From: Cognatishimia sp. MH4019
GTDB taxonomy: Bacteria > Pseudomonadota > Alphaproteobacteria > Rhodobacterales > Rhodobacteraceae
Direction of reading: 5' to 3'
Length of the DNA stretch: 64,000 nt
Assembly (NCBI RefSeq): GCF_020177595.1
Contig: NZ_JAHTBL010000003.1
Coordinates: 1-64,000 of the forward strand
Shown: positions 42,242-51,385 of the stretch, piece after piece
Position numbering within the stretch: the stretch's first letter is position 1
Layout: each line of letters opens with the position of its first letter
Translations under genes and position numbers: made by a program
Notes under the pieces: generated by a model
What the model was told of the DNA's origin: nothing
Database searches by the model: none
The model's input: the letters and a program-made list of their open reading frames with translations, nothing else

Positions 42242-43212
42242 TGAAAGATATGGCACCTGAGTATATCCCAACGATCGAAGACGTGCTGGCCGCCCATAAG
42301 CGGATCGAGCCTTACATTCACCGCACGCCCGTGCTGACCTCGTCCTATTTCAATGAACTGACGGGGGCAGAGCTGTTCTTCAAATGCGAGAACTTCCAGA
42401 AGGCGGGCGCGTTCAAGGTGCGTGGGGCCTCGAACGCGGTCTTCGGTTTAAGCGACGAGATGGCTGAGAAGGGTGTCGCCACCCATTCCTCAGGCAATCA
42501 CGCGCTGTCTTTGTCCTACGCCGCAGGTCGTCGCGGCATCCCGTGCAACGTGGTCATGCCGCGCACAGCGCCAGAGGCCAAGAAAGCCGCCGTGCGGGGC
42601 TATGGCGGGATTATCACGGAATGCGAACCCTCCACCACCTCGCGCGAAGAGGTGTTCGCTGAAGTACAGGAGCGCACCGGCGCGGAGTTCGTGCACCCCT
42701 ACAATGACCCACGCGTCGTGGCAGGGCAGGGCACGTGCTCGAAAGAACTGATGGAGCAGACCGACGGCTTGGATTGTGTGATCGCGCCCATTGGTGGTGG
42801 TGGCATGGTGTCGGGCACCTGCCTGACGCTGTCCAACCTCGCGCCCGAGGTCAAGATTTACGCCGCCGAGCCCGAGCAGGCCGACGACGCCTATCGCAGC
42901 TTCAAAGCGGGCCATATCATTGCTGATGACGCGCCTGTCACAATTGCCGACGGCTTGAAGGTCCCGCTCAAAGACCTCACATGGCATTTCGTCAGCAACC
43001 ATGTGACCGACATTTTCACCGCGTCCGAGGAAGAGATTATCGACGCGATGAAGCTCACATGGCAGCGCATGAAAATCGTGATCGAGGCCAGCTGCGCCGT
43101 TCCGATGGCCACGATTTTGAAGAATAAGGACGTTTTCGCGGGCAAGCGCGTAGGCGTCATCATCACCGGAGGCAATGTCGATATGGACACATTGCCTTGG
43201 ATCAAAGGTTAA
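42241..43212 (+). CDS. bhcB: beta-hydroxyaspartate dehydratase BhcB
   Basis: PLP-dependent dehydratase turning (2R,3S)-beta-hydroxyaspartate into iminosuccinate. It is 323 residues in the serine/threonine dehydratase fold. HRTPVLTSSYFNELTGAELF, then CENFQKAGAFKVRGASNA with the PLP Lys, THSSGNHALSLSYAA, and GGGGMVSGTC for PLP phosphate. Start ATG 42241 overlaps the bhcA stop by one base. As a sequence it would pass for a threonine dehydratase; its place between bhcA and bhcC makes BhcB the better name. Imino acid product goes to BhcD. Confidence 0.9.
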   Translation: MKDMAPEYIPTIEDVLAAHKRIEPYIHRTPVLTSSYFNELTGAELFFKCENFQKAGAFKVRGASNAVFGLSDEMAEKGVATHSSGNHALSLSYAAGRRGIPCNVVMPRTAPEAKKAAVRGYGGIITECEPSTTSREEVFAEVQERTGAEFVHPYNDPRVVAGQGTCSKELMEQTDGLDCVIAPIGGGGMVSGTCLTLSNLAPEVKIYAAEPEQADDAYRSFKAGHIIADDAPVTIADGLKVPLKDLTWHFVSNHVTDIFTASEEEIIDAMKLTWQRMKIVIEASCAVPMATILKNKDVFAGKRVGVIITGGNVDMDTLPWIKG

Positions 43213-43226
43213 GAGGGAGAGAACCT

Positions 43227-44393
43227 ATGAACGCACCAGTGAAATTCGACGACCTTGAGGTCGGTTATGACATCCCCGCCGCTATTGGCATGGATGAGTC
43301 TGAGATCCAGACGCCGTGCCTTGTGCTCGACCTCGACGCGCTTGAGCGCAACATCGAAAAGATGGGCCGTTTCGCCCGCGAAATGGGCGTCCGTCACCGC
43401 GTGCATGGCAAGATGCACAAATCGGTCGATGTGGCTTTGCTTCAGGAAAAGCTGGGCGGCTCTGTCGGCGTTTGCTGTCAGAAGGTATCCGAGGCCGAGG
43501 TTTTTGCCCGTGGTGGTATCAAGGACGTCATGGTCTCCAATCAGGTTCGCGACCCGGCCAAGATTGACCGTCTGGCACGTCTGCCCAAGCTGGGCGCGCG
43601 TGCGATCTGCTGCGTGGATGATGTCGACAATGTCGCCGATCTGTCGGCAGCTGCCGTCAAGCACGGCACGGAAATCGAATGCATCGTAGAGATTGACTGC
43701 GGCGCAGGTCGCTGCGGCGTGACGACAACGCCGGAAGTAGTTGAAATCGCGAAAGCTATTGACGCTGCCGAGGGTCTGAAATTTGCAGGCATCCAAGCCT
43801 ACCAAGGCGCGATGCAGCACCTCGACAGCTATGACGAACGCAAAGCCAAGATCGACATTGCCGTCGCCATGGTGAAGGACGCCGTCGACACCCTGAAAGA
43901 CGAGCACGGTCTTGAGTGCGACATTGTCGGCGGTGGCGGCACCGGTTCCTATTATTTTGAAGGAAACTCCGGCGTTTATAATGAATTGCAGTGCGGCTCC
44001 TACGCGTTCATGGACGCAGATTATGGCCGTATTCTAGACAAGGACGGGAACCGTATCGACCAGGGGGAATGGGAAAATGCCCTGTTCATCCTGACCTCGG
44101 TGATGAGCCACGCCAAGGCCGACAAAGCGATTGTCGACGCCGGTCTCAAAGCCCAATCCGTGGATAGCGGCCTGCCCGTGATCTTTGGTCGTGATGATGT
44201 GACTTATGTCAAATGCTCGGACGAGCATGGCGTGGTCAGCGACCCAAAAGGCGCGCTGAAGGTCAACGACAAGCTGCGGCTTGTGCCGGGCCACTGCGAC
44301 CCGACCTGCAACGTGCATGACTGGTATGTTGGTGTTCGCAACGGCAAGGTCGAAACGCTCTGGCCCGTGTCGGCGCGTGGTAAAGCCTACTAA
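43227..44393 (+). CDS. bhcC: beta-hydroxyaspartate aldolase BhcC
   Basis: PLP aldolase (D-threonine-aldolase-like, alanine-racemase N-terminal fold) that condenses glycine and glyoxylate to (2R,3S)-beta-hydroxyaspartate. It is 388 residues. TPCLVLDLDALERNIEKMGRF begins the barrel, RVHGKMHKSVDVALL contains the PLP Lys, and IVGGGGTGSYYF binds phosphate. The metal ligands are expected in the C-terminal GHCDPTCNVHDWYVG (His and Cys). Start ATG 43227 follows GAGGGAGAG 14 bases after bhcB. Confidence 0.92.
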   Translation: MNAPVKFDDLEVGYDIPAAIGMDESEIQTPCLVLDLDALERNIEKMGRFAREMGVRHRVHGKMHKSVDVALLQEKLGGSVGVCCQKVSEAEVFARGGIKDVMVSNQVRDPAKIDRLARLPKLGARAICCVDDVDNVADLSAAAVKHGTEIECIVEIDCGAGRCGVTTTPEVVEIAKAIDAAEGLKFAGIQAYQGAMQHLDSYDERKAKIDIAVAMVKDAVDTLKDEHGLECDIVGGGGTGSYYFEGNSGVYNELQCGSYAFMDADYGRILDKDGNRIDQGEWENALFILTSVMSHAKADKAIVDAGLKAQSVDSGLPVIFGRDDVTYVKCSDEHGVVSDPKGALKVNDKLRLVPGHCDPTCNVHDWYVGVRNGKVETLWPVSARGKAY

Positions 44394-44395
44394 TC

Positions 44396-45382
44396 ATGAC
44401 TGCACAATCTGAAGGTATCGTGATCGTCCCGGAAGGGGCGATCGCCGATCTCATTGACGCTGATGCGAGCTTTGAGGCCGTTGAATCTGTGTTCGCCGCC
44501 ATGTCGCGCGGCGATGCGTATAATTTCCCCGTCATCCGTGAAGCCATCGGCCATGAAGATGCGCTCTATGGCTTCAAAGGGGGCTTCGACAAATCCGGCA
44601 TGGCGCTGGGCCTCAAGGCTGGCGGCTACTGGCCGAACAACTTGGAAAAACGCGGGCTGATCAATCACCAGTCCACTGTGTTTCTGTTTGATCCCGATAC
44701 CGGCAAGGTCAAGGCGATGGTCGGCGGCAACCTGTTGACGGCCCTACGCACGGCAGCCTCATCCTCGGTGTCGATCAAGCATCTGTCGCGCCCTGACAGC
44801 AAGGTTCTGGGCATGATTGGCGCAGGCCATCAGGCCACGTTTCAGCTGCGCACCGCTCTCAAGCACCGCAATTTCGAAAAGGTCATCGGTTGGAATTACC
44901 ACCCCGACATGCTGCCGAACATTGAAAAGATCGCGACCGAGGCTGGCCTGCCCTTTGAAGCCGTCGATCTGCCCGGAATGGTCGAGGCCGATGTGATCAT
45001 CTCGATCACCTCCGCCTTCTCCGCCTCGCTGATGGCTGATCACGTCAGTCCCGGCACGCATATCGCAGCAATGGGCACCGACACGAAAGGCAAGCAAGAG
45101 GTCGACGCAGCGCTGGTTGCAAGCGCCACCGTCTTCACCGACGAGGTCGCCCAGTCGATCAGTATCGGAGAGGCCCAGCACGCCATTGCCGCAGGCACGA
45201 TCAAGGAAAGCGACATCGCTGAGGTCGGTGCAGTCATCAACGGCACCCACAAGGGCCGGACCAGCGATGATGAGATCACGCTTTTCGACGGCACGGGCGT
45301 CGGTCTGCAAGACCTTGCCGTGGCAGCAAAAGTGGTTGATCTTGCGGTGGAAAAAGGTGTGGCGCAACGGGTCGATTTCTGA
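44396..45382 (+). CDS. bhcD: Iminosuccinate reductase BhcD
   Basis: NADH-dependent reductase giving aspartate from iminosuccinate, closing the cycle. It is 328 residues of the ornithine cyclodeaminase/mu-crystallin family: GGFDKSGMALGLKAGGYWPNN, then KAMVGGNLLTALRTAASS, the Rossmann motif GMIGAGHQATFQLR and THIAAMGTDTKGKQEVDA. It starts 3 bases after bhcC. Family members include ornithine cyclodeaminase and alanine dehydrogenase; the context fixes the assignment. Confidence 0.92.
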   Translation: MTAQSEGIVIVPEGAIADLIDADASFEAVESVFAAMSRGDAYNFPVIREAIGHEDALYGFKGGFDKSGMALGLKAGGYWPNNLEKRGLINHQSTVFLFDPDTGKVKAMVGGNLLTALRTAASSSVSIKHLSRPDSKVLGMIGAGHQATFQLRTALKHRNFEKVIGWNYHPDMLPNIEKIATEAGLPFEAVDLPGMVEADVIISITSAFSASLMADHVSPGTHIAAMGTDTKGKQEVDAALVASATVFTDEVAQSISIGEAQHAIAAGTIKESDIAEVGAVINGTHKGRTSDDEITLFDGTGVGLQDLAVAAKVVDLAVEKGVAQRVDF

Positions 45383-45403
45383 CCCTCGCCAGAGGGACAG
45401 ACT

Positions 45404-46384
45404 ATGACGATCCGCATTGCAATCAACGGCTTGGGGCGCATCGGGCGCTCCATCCTCCGGCTCTTGGCGACAGAGAAGGGCGACGGGTTCGAACTCGTCG
45501 CCCTCAACGATATCGCCGCGCCTGATCTGGTCGCCTACCTGCTGAAATACGACACCGTCTTCGGCCTTTACCCTGGAGAGGTTGGCCATACCGACGATGC
45601 CCTGATCCTCAACGCCACCCATATCCCGCTGACGCAAACCCCCGATATCTCTGGTGTTAACCTTAATGGCGTCGACCTGCTGCTGGAATGCACCGGCAAA
45701 GCCGACACCCGCGCCTGGGCCGAACGAGGCCTGAGAGCAGGCGCCAACAAAATCCTCATCTCCGGCCCGTCACCCGAGGCGGATCTGACCTTCGTCATGG
45801 GTGCCAATGACGCGGCCCTCAAAGACCAAACCATCGTCTCGAACGCGTCCTGCACCACCAACGCGCTGGCCCCGACGCTTAAACTACTCGACGATGCCTA
45901 TGGCCTGATCTCGGGCCACATGACGACGATCCACTGCTACACGGGCAGCCAACCGACCGTAGATGCCCCGCGAGGCGATATGGTCCGCTCCCGCGCTGCT
46001 GCGCTGTCTATGATCCCCACGACAACCAGTGCCGCGACCCTTGCCGATCTCGTGCTGCCAGAGCTTGCCGACAAAGTCACCAGCCACTCCGTCCGCGTTC
46101 CTACCGCGTCGGTCTCGGCGGTCGATCTGATTGTTCAACTTGAAAATTGCCCTGATACCGACACCGCCAATGCGATGCTCCGAGCTGCCCCCGCGCCGGT
46201 CTTTGCCCATACAGACGACTGCGTCGTTTCAAGCGATCTGCGCGCGCATCCCGCTTCGATCATCTTCGCCACGCCTGAGACGTCCCGCGTAGGCCGCGAT
46301 ATGCTGCGGGTCTTCGGTTGGTATGACAACGAATGGGGTTTTTCGAACCGGATGCTTGATGTGGCGCGTCTGATGACATCATAG
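45404..46384 (+). CDS. Glyceraldehyde-3-phosphate (or related) dehydrogenase paralogue
   Basis: NAD-dependent phosphorylating aldehyde dehydrogenase of the GAPDH superfamily, 326 residues. INGLGRIGRSILRLL binds NAD, NASCTTNALAP carries catalytic Cys150, and WYDNEWGFSNRMLD is the C-terminal signature. It follows bhcD by 21 bases in the same direction, which is not part of the core bhc cycle. It may serve gluconeogenesis from oxaloacetate, or be an erythrose-4-phosphate dehydrogenase. The TTIHCYTGSQPTVDAPRGD segment differs from the canonical SYTNDQ version, so the substrate is open. Confidence 0.88.
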   Translation: MTIRIAINGLGRIGRSILRLLATEKGDGFELVALNDIAAPDLVAYLLKYDTVFGLYPGEVGHTDDALILNATHIPLTQTPDISGVNLNGVDLLLECTGKADTRAWAERGLRAGANKILISGPSPEADLTFVMGANDAALKDQTIVSNASCTTNALAPTLKLLDDAYGLISGHMTTIHCYTGSQPTVDAPRGDMVRSRAAALSMIPTTTSAATLADLVLPELADKVTSHSVRVPTASVSAVDLIVQLENCPDTDTANAMLRAAPAPVFAHTDDCVVSSDLRAHPASIIFATPETSRVGRDMLRVFGWYDNEWGFSNRMLDVARLMTS

Positions 46385-46423
46385 GCTTTTATTCTGGCCC
46401 AGATATCCCCGCCGGAGGCGCAT

Positions 46424-46453
46424 AAAAAAGGCCTCCGCCCGAAGGCAGAGGCC
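46424..46453 (-). terminator. UUCG-loop terminator after the nucleobase permease
   Basis: On the minus strand GGCCTCTGCC and GGCGGAGGCC pair (one G-U) around TTCG, followed by TTTTTT. It lies 23 bases past the permease stop. Confidence 0.9.
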
Positions 46454-46475
46454 CAGCACTCGTAAACCGCTCAAA

Positions 46476-47903
46476 TTACTTGCCCGGCAAGGACCCCTTG
46501 CCATGGCCGGTCAGTCCGCCGGACACCTCTTCGGTTGCCTCCCCACTTAGCTCTTCGGGCAGGATCAGGTTCAGCACGATCGCAATCAGGGCCGCTGGCA
46601 ACAGACCGCTTGTCATCAGAATGCGCAGCGTGTCGGGCAGGTATTGCACCGCACCCGGCTCCAACTGCAGACCCAAACCCACCGACAGGGCAATCGCGAA
46701 GATCACCATGTTGCGGCGGTTCCAGTCCACATCCGACAGCATCGAGATACCGGCGGCCACGACCATGCCGAACATGACGATCACGCCGCCGCCCAGCACT
46801 TCGATGGGCACCGTGCGGATCACGCCGCCGACCTTGGGCACCAAGCCGCAAATGATCAGGAAGATCGCACCGCAGGTGACCACATGGCGGCTCATAACGC
46901 CGGTCATGGCGATCAGGCCGACGTTCTGGCTGAACGAGGTGTTGGGAAAGCCGCCGAACACACCGGCCAAAGCGCTGCCCAGACCATCAGCATAGGTCGC
47001 GCCTTCGATCTCTTTATCGGTCGCCTCGCGGCCCGCACCCCCTTTGGTGATGCCCGACACATCGCCGACCGTCTCAATCGCCGAGATGAAGGCCATCAGG
47101 CAGAAGCCGACAATGGCCGCGGTCGAGAACTCAAACCCGTACTTGAACGGCTGGGGCAGAGCGAAGGCGGCAGAGCGCTCCCACGAGGTCGCAATCGCCT
47201 CAAAGGACAGCATGCCGACCGCCAGCGCGTAAACATAGCCCGCGATCAGGCCGATCAGCACGGCCGAGATCGAGATCATGCCTTTGGTGAAGAACTTCAG
47301 GCCCAGCGTGACAAAGATCACCACCAGCGCCGCTGACCAGTTCAGCAGGCTGCCATATTCCGGGGTGCCGATGGCTGGCACGCCGCCCGCCGCATACTGG
47401 ATACCGACCTTGACGAGTGCCAGACCGATCATCGTAACGACCAAGCCCGTCACTAGTGGCGGCAGCGCAAAGCGGATTTTGCCGATGAACAGGCCCAATA
47501 CCGCGTGGAACAGACCACCGATGATCACGCCGCCGAACAACGCGGCCAAAGCGTCCACACCTTTGCCTGCCACAAGCGGGATCATGATGGGTAGAAACGC
47601 GAAGGATGTGCCTTGCACGATGGGCAACGCGGCCCCCACAGGGCCAACGGTGATTGTCTGCATCAACGTGGCCACACCCGCAAACAGCATCGACATCTGG
47701 ATGAGATACAGCAGTTCCGGAAAGTCGGGTGAGTTCGACCCGAAGCCGAAGCCCGCCGCCCCCGCGACGATGATCGCGGGCGTCACGTTCGAGACGAACA
47801 TCGCCAGAACGTGTTGAATCCCCAAGGGGATCGCTTTGCCCGAGCCGGGTGTGTAATTCGGGTCTCGCAGTTGCGCGGGCGTTCCGATGGACGTGTCAGC
47901 CAT
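46476..47903 (-). CDS. Purine/urate permease of the NAT/NCS2 family
   Basis: Proton-coupled nucleobase transporter, 475 residues, about 14 membrane helices. GIQHVLAMF in TM1, TFATLMQT-type segments, VQGTSFAFLPIMIP, and the NAT signature SQNVGLIAMTGVMSR (about 325-340). The QNxG signature and gene neighbours (allA, puuE) favour urate or xanthine over uracil. The ATG at 47903 is used. It closes a puuE-allA-permease operon on the minus strand and is followed by a strong terminator. Confidence 0.9.
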   Translation of the reverse strand: MADTSIGTPAQLRDPNYTPGSGKAIPLGIQHVLAMFVSNVTPAIIVAGAAGFGFGSNSPDFPELLYLIQMSMLFAGVATLMQTITVGPVGAALPIVQGTSFAFLPIMIPLVAGKGVDALAALFGGVIIGGLFHAVLGLFIGKIRFALPPLVTGLVVTMIGLALVKVGIQYAAGGVPAIGTPEYGSLLNWSAALVVIFVTLGLKFFTKGMISISAVLIGLIAGYVYALAVGMLSFEAIATSWERSAAFALPQPFKYGFEFSTAAIVGFCLMAFISAIETVGDVSGITKGGAGREATDKEIEGATYADGLGSALAGVFGGFPNTSFSQNVGLIAMTGVMSRHVVTCGAIFLIICGLVPKVGGVIRTVPIEVLGGGVIVMFGMVVAAGISMLSDVDWNRRNMVIFAIALSVGLGLQLEPGAVQYLPDTLRILMTSGLLPAALIAIVLNLILPEELSGEATEEVSGGLTGHGKGSLPGK

Positions 47904-47957
47904 GATAATACTCCTTGTCAGCTGTCCCATGAGGCCACTTCTGCGGCGGCTCTCACA

Positions 47958-48437
47958 TCAAGGGGCGTGGATCGTATATCCTTCCTCGAACCAATGCTCC
48001 TGCAGGTTTTCGCCCTCGCCAATTCGGTCGACGACGGCAAATAGTCCCGGTGCGTGCAGGGGTGTGCAAACCCCGTGCCATGTGTTCCGGTGAAAGTTGA
48101 TGGCCTGACCGGGGGCGGTCAGAAAGGCCTGCGGTGCGCCTGGCGCACCTGCCTGATCGGGGGCCACGACCACAAGAAACGGATGCTCGGTCATCGGGAT
48201 GAAAGCCTGACTGCCCAGCGGATGCCGCTCCATCATGTCCAGCGTGTAGGGCAGGCTGCGCGGTTGCGCGTTGAAAAGGCTGATGCCCACACGCCCGCCA
48301 AGCACGTCGATCCGGGCGCGGTCGTGAAAGCGCCCGCAAAGCCCTTGGTTGATCAGCGTGTCGGGGTCGCCAGCACAGTCGAGCACATCGCCAAACGGAG
48401 CAAAAGCAGCGGGGGTCAGGGGCTGTGTTGTGATCAC
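47958..48437 (-). CDS. allA: Ureidoglycolate lyase AllA
   Basis: Splits (S)-ureidoglycolate into glyoxylate and urea, the last purine-carbon step. It is 159 residues with family segments PLTPAAFAPFGDVLD, FIPMTEHPFLVVVAP, FLTAPGQAINFHRNTWHG and a C-terminal acidic WFEEGYTI. The start overlaps the puuE stop by 4 bases. The glyoxylate it makes is the substrate of the BhcA/BhcC enzymes encoded 2 kb away. Confidence 0.94.
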   Translation of the reverse strand: MITTQPLTPAAFAPFGDVLDCAGDPDTLINQGLCGRFHDRARIDVLGGRVGISLFNAQPRSLPYTLDMMERHPLGSQAFIPMTEHPFLVVVAPDQAGAPGAPQAFLTAPGQAINFHRNTWHGVCTPLHAPGLFAVVDRIGEGENLQEHWFEEGYTIHAP

Positions 48438-49849
48438 GGAAGTATCTCCTTGAGGCGATGCAGCGCGATGCGTTCGACCTGACGGCAGGCCTCGGCGAAC
48501 TCTGCGTCTGTGTCATGGGCGATGCGCCGTTCGAACGCGGCGAGGATGCTGGCCTTGTCATGGTCGCGCACCGCGATGATGAAGGGAAATCCGTGCTTTT
48601 CCACGTAAGCCGTGTTCAGCTCGGTAAATCGCGCGCGCTCGGCATCGGTCAGGTGATCCAGCCCTGCGCTAGCTTGTTCAGCGGTGCTTTCAGCCGTCAG
48701 TGCCTTGGCCGCCGCCAGCTTTCCCGCCAGATCTGGGTGCGCCTTCAGAACGCCCATCCGCGCGTCCACGGACGCGCTGCGAAATACCCTCGCCAGCGCA
48801 TTATGCAGACCAACCGCCGTGTCATGGGCAGGCCCCAGTTCTAGCGCCCATGCGCCCTCTGCGATCCACGGCGAATGCTCGAAGATCGATCCATAAGCCT
48901 TTTCAAACGCGCCCTTTTCCATCTCAGAGGGGCGGTCATATTGCACAGGCGGATACGTCTTCGCCCAATGCTCTGCAATGTCGATCCGGCGTGCAAACCA
49001 CACGCCCTCATGCCCTGCTGCATAGTCCAGAAACCGCCGCAGCGCCTGAACCCGCCCCGGCCGCCCGATCAGGCGGCAATGCAGCCCGATATTCATCATT
49101 TTCGGCGCGCCCTCGAGCCCTTCGGCGTAAAGCGCGTCGAAGCTGTCTTTCAGATAGGCAAAGAATTGATCGCCCGCGTTGAAACCCTGCGGCGTGGCGA
49201 ACCGCATGTCATTGGCGTCCAGCGTATAAGGAATGACCAACTGATCGCGCCCATGCGCATGGTGCCAATAGGGCAGATCGTCGGCATAGCTGTCGCTGAC
49301 ATAGTCAAAGCCGCCATGTTCGGTCACCAGATCAACGGTGTTTTCAGAACAGCGCCCGGTATACCAGCCGCGCGGCGTCTCGCCCGTCACTTCGGTGTGC
49401 AGCCGCACAGCCTCTGCCATGTCAGCGGCTTCGTCTTCACGCGTGTAATCCTTGTACTCAATCCATTTCAGCCCGTGGCTTGCAATCTCCCACTCGGCGT
49501 CCTGCATCGCGGCGACCTGTTCCGGCGAACGGGCGAGGGCCGTCGCAACGCCGTAAACGGTCACCGGAACCCCCATCCCCGTGAATAACCGGTGAAGCCG
49601 CCAGAAGCCCGCCCGCGCGCCGTACTCATAGATCGACTCCATATTCCAGTGCCGCTGACCCGGCCAAGCCGCCGCGCCAACGATTTCAGACAAGAACGCC
49701 TCCGACGCGGCATCGCCATGCAAGACGTTGTTTTCGCCGCCTTCTTCGTAATTCACCACGCATTGCACGGCGATTTTCGCCCCTCCCGGCCAAGCCGCAT
49801 CCGGCGGATTTGCCCCATAGCCCTGCATGTCGCGCTGATATCGGTTCAC
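48434..49849 (-). CDS. puuE: Allantoinase-OHCU decarboxylase fusion (PuuE-UraD)
   Basis: A 471-residue bifunctional enzyme. Residues 1-305 are a NodB-type (polysaccharide deacetylase fold) allantoinase: GGENNVLHGDAASEAFL, then HGLKWIEYKDY and RGWYTGRCSENTVDL. Residues 310-471 are OHCU decarboxylase: AYGSIFEHSPWIAEGAWA, KAHPDLAGKLAAA with the catalytic His, and NTAYVEKHGFPFIIAVRDHD. The two steps are OHCU to S-allantoin and allantoin to allantoate, with HIU hydrolase supplying OHCU. It leads the puuE-allA-permease operon. Confidence 0.93.
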   Translation of the reverse strand: MNRYQRDMQGYGANPPDAAWPGGAKIAVQCVVNYEEGGENNVLHGDAASEAFLSEIVGAAAWPGQRHWNMESIYEYGARAGFWRLHRLFTGMGVPVTVYGVATALARSPEQVAAMQDAEWEIASHGLKWIEYKDYTREDEAADMAEAVRLHTEVTGETPRGWYTGRCSENTVDLVTEHGGFDYVSDSYADDLPYWHHAHGRDQLVIPYTLDANDMRFATPQGFNAGDQFFAYLKDSFDALYAEGLEGAPKMMNIGLHCRLIGRPGRVQALRRFLDYAAGHEGVWFARRIDIAEHWAKTYPPVQYDRPSEMEKGAFEKAYGSIFEHSPWIAEGAWALELGPAHDTAVGLHNALARVFRSASVDARMGVLKAHPDLAGKLAAAKALTAESTAEQASAGLDHLTDAERARFTELNTAYVEKHGFPFIIAVRDHDKASILAAFERRIAHDTDAEFAEACRQVERIALHRLKEILP

Positions 49850-50004
49850 TGTTGCATCCCTCGTGTCTAATTCCTTCTATTCCAAAACAATCCACCTGAC
49901 TTTCAAGAAAATCCAGAAAGAGTTTTGTATCGCTTGGGCTTTCCTCTGACACAGGTTTGACCCAGTGTCAGATCAGCATTCACCCCACGCAAGGGAGAGA
50001 CCTG

Positions 50005-50358
50005 ATGGCAGGTTATCTGACGACCCATGTTCTTGATACGGCGCTCGGAAAACCCGCGCAGGGCCTCAAGATTGAGCTTTTTCGGATTGAGGGCGACACC
50101 CGCACCCATCTGCGCACGCTTGAGACCAACGATGATGGGCGCACCGACAGCCAGATCCTGCCCGAAGCCGAGTTCGCAACCGGCACCTATGAGCTGATCT
50201 TCCATGCGGGTGCCTATCTGGATGCGGTCGGCAGCCCACCGGAATCCCCGCGTTTTCTAGATGTGATCCCGCTGCGTTTTGGTATGTCGGAGGGCGCGCA
50301 TTATCACGTGCCGCTGCTGCTCTCGCCCTTTGGGTATTCGACCTATCGGGGCAGTTGA
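50005..50358 (+). CDS. uraH: 5-hydroxyisourate hydrolase (HIUase)
   Basis: Transthyretin-like enzyme converting 5-hydroxyisourate to OHCU. It is 117 residues from ATG 50005: GYLTTHVLDTALGKPAQGL begins the fold, ETNDDGRTD and YHVPLLLSPFGYSTYRGS give the active-site His and the diagnostic YRGS C-terminus. The longer frame to 49957 adds 16 residues with no ribosome site; AAGGGAGAG precedes 50005. It is divergent from puuE and next to puuD and its LysR regulator. Confidence 0.96.
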   Translation: MAGYLTTHVLDTALGKPAQGLKIELFRIEGDTRTHLRTLETNDDGRTDSQILPEAEFATGTYELIFHAGAYLDAVGSPPESPRFLDVIPLRFGMSEGAHYHVPLLLSPFGYSTYRGS

Positions 50359-50364
50359 TGCGGT

Positions 50365-51279
50365 CTAGCCCCGGTCAGACCGCATCATATCCGGGATGCG
50401 CCCCGCCATGAACTCGATTAGCAAACGCACTTTCGGGTCTTGCCTGCGGCGGTGCGGATAAAGGCATCCCAGCTGCACGGGAAGGGGCGGGGTTGCGGCG
50501 CACACCTCAACCAACTCACCGCTCGACAGATATTCTGACACCTCGAAAAACGGTTTCATCACAATGCCATGGCCGTCCAGCGCCCATTGGGTCAGAACGT
50601 CGCCATCATCGCTTTCAAACGGGCCTTTGATCGCGAAACGCTCTGGGCCATCCGGCGTTTGCAACTGCCATTGAAACTCTGTCGCGCCGGGAAAGCGCAA
50701 GGCCAGGCAATCATGCCTGTCGCGGACCAGGGCCGGTCCATCCTCTGGCACGCCGCGCCGGTCCAGATAGGCTGGTGCGGCGCACAGCAAGCGCGGGCAA
50801 TCTGCCAGCTTGCGCATCTTCAACGCGCTGTCTTGCGGGGTGCCAAGGAAAAACGCCAGATCCAACCCTTCGGAGGCCACGTCGATTGTACGATCCGACA
50901 GGCGCAGCCTGATATCGACCAACGGGAACTCTGCTTTGAAATCCGGCACCAAAGGCGCGATGAACCGCCGCCCGACGCCCAAAGGGGCGGCCACAAAGAT
51001 CGACCCGCGCGGGTTGCCGGTGACGTCCTGCACCGCTGCCTCGGCCTCCACCACCGCCTCCAGAATACGCTGCGCGCCTTCGAAAAAAATGCGCCCTTGC
51101 TCGGTGGGTTGCAGGGACCGGGTGGTCCGGGTGAAAAGGCGCACGTTCAGATGCTGCTCCAACTGCCCGATTCGCGCCGAGGCCACCGCCGGAGAGACCC
51201 GTTGATCGCGCGCCGCGGCTGACATACTGCCCAATTCATAGACACGCACAAAGGTTTTGATCGTGTCGAAGTAGGACAT
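50365..51279 (-). CDS. LysR-family regulator, likely of purine catabolism
   Basis: A 304-residue LysR protein: helix-turn-helix in MSYFDTIKTFVRVYELGSMSAAAR, DQRVSPAVASARIGQLEQHL, then a periplasmic-binding-like effector domain from about 90. It lies between uraH (convergent) and puuD (divergent), so control of the purine genes is the natural inference. Direct repeats ATTGGAAT in the gap to puuD and an ATTCCAA match upstream of puuE/uraH are possible binding sites. Confidence 0.9.
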   Translation of the reverse strand: MSYFDTIKTFVRVYELGSMSAAARDQRVSPAVASARIGQLEQHLNVRLFTRTTRSLQPTEQGRIFFEGAQRILEAVVEAEAAVQDVTGNPRGSIFVAAPLGVGRRFIAPLVPDFKAEFPLVDIRLRLSDRTIDVASEGLDLAFFLGTPQDSALKMRKLADCPRLLCAAPAYLDRRGVPEDGPALVRDRHDCLALRFPGATEFQWQLQTPDGPERFAIKGPFESDDGDVLTQWALDGHGIVMKPFFEVSEYLSSGELVEVCAATPPLPVQLGCLYPHRRRQDPKVRLLIEFMAGRIPDMMRSDRG

Positions 51280-51317
51280 GAAGGCCTTTCCGTATTATTC
51301 GGCTTTCTTTGAAACTG

Positions 51318-51336
51318 ATTGGAATAATATTGGAAT
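51318..51336. promoter_or_regulatory. Candidate LysR site upstream of puuD
   Basis: ATTGGAAT occurs at 51318-51325 and again at 51329-51336, exactly 11 bases apart (one helical turn), between the divergent LysR and puuD genes. A matching ATTCCAA (reverse complement) lies at 49879-49885 in the puuE/uraH gap. The spacing suits a LysR tetramer. Confidence 0.45.
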
Positions 51337-51385
51337 TCAAGAAAAAACCACGGCGGACTAGAGTGGCCGAAAAGGAGATGCGCTG

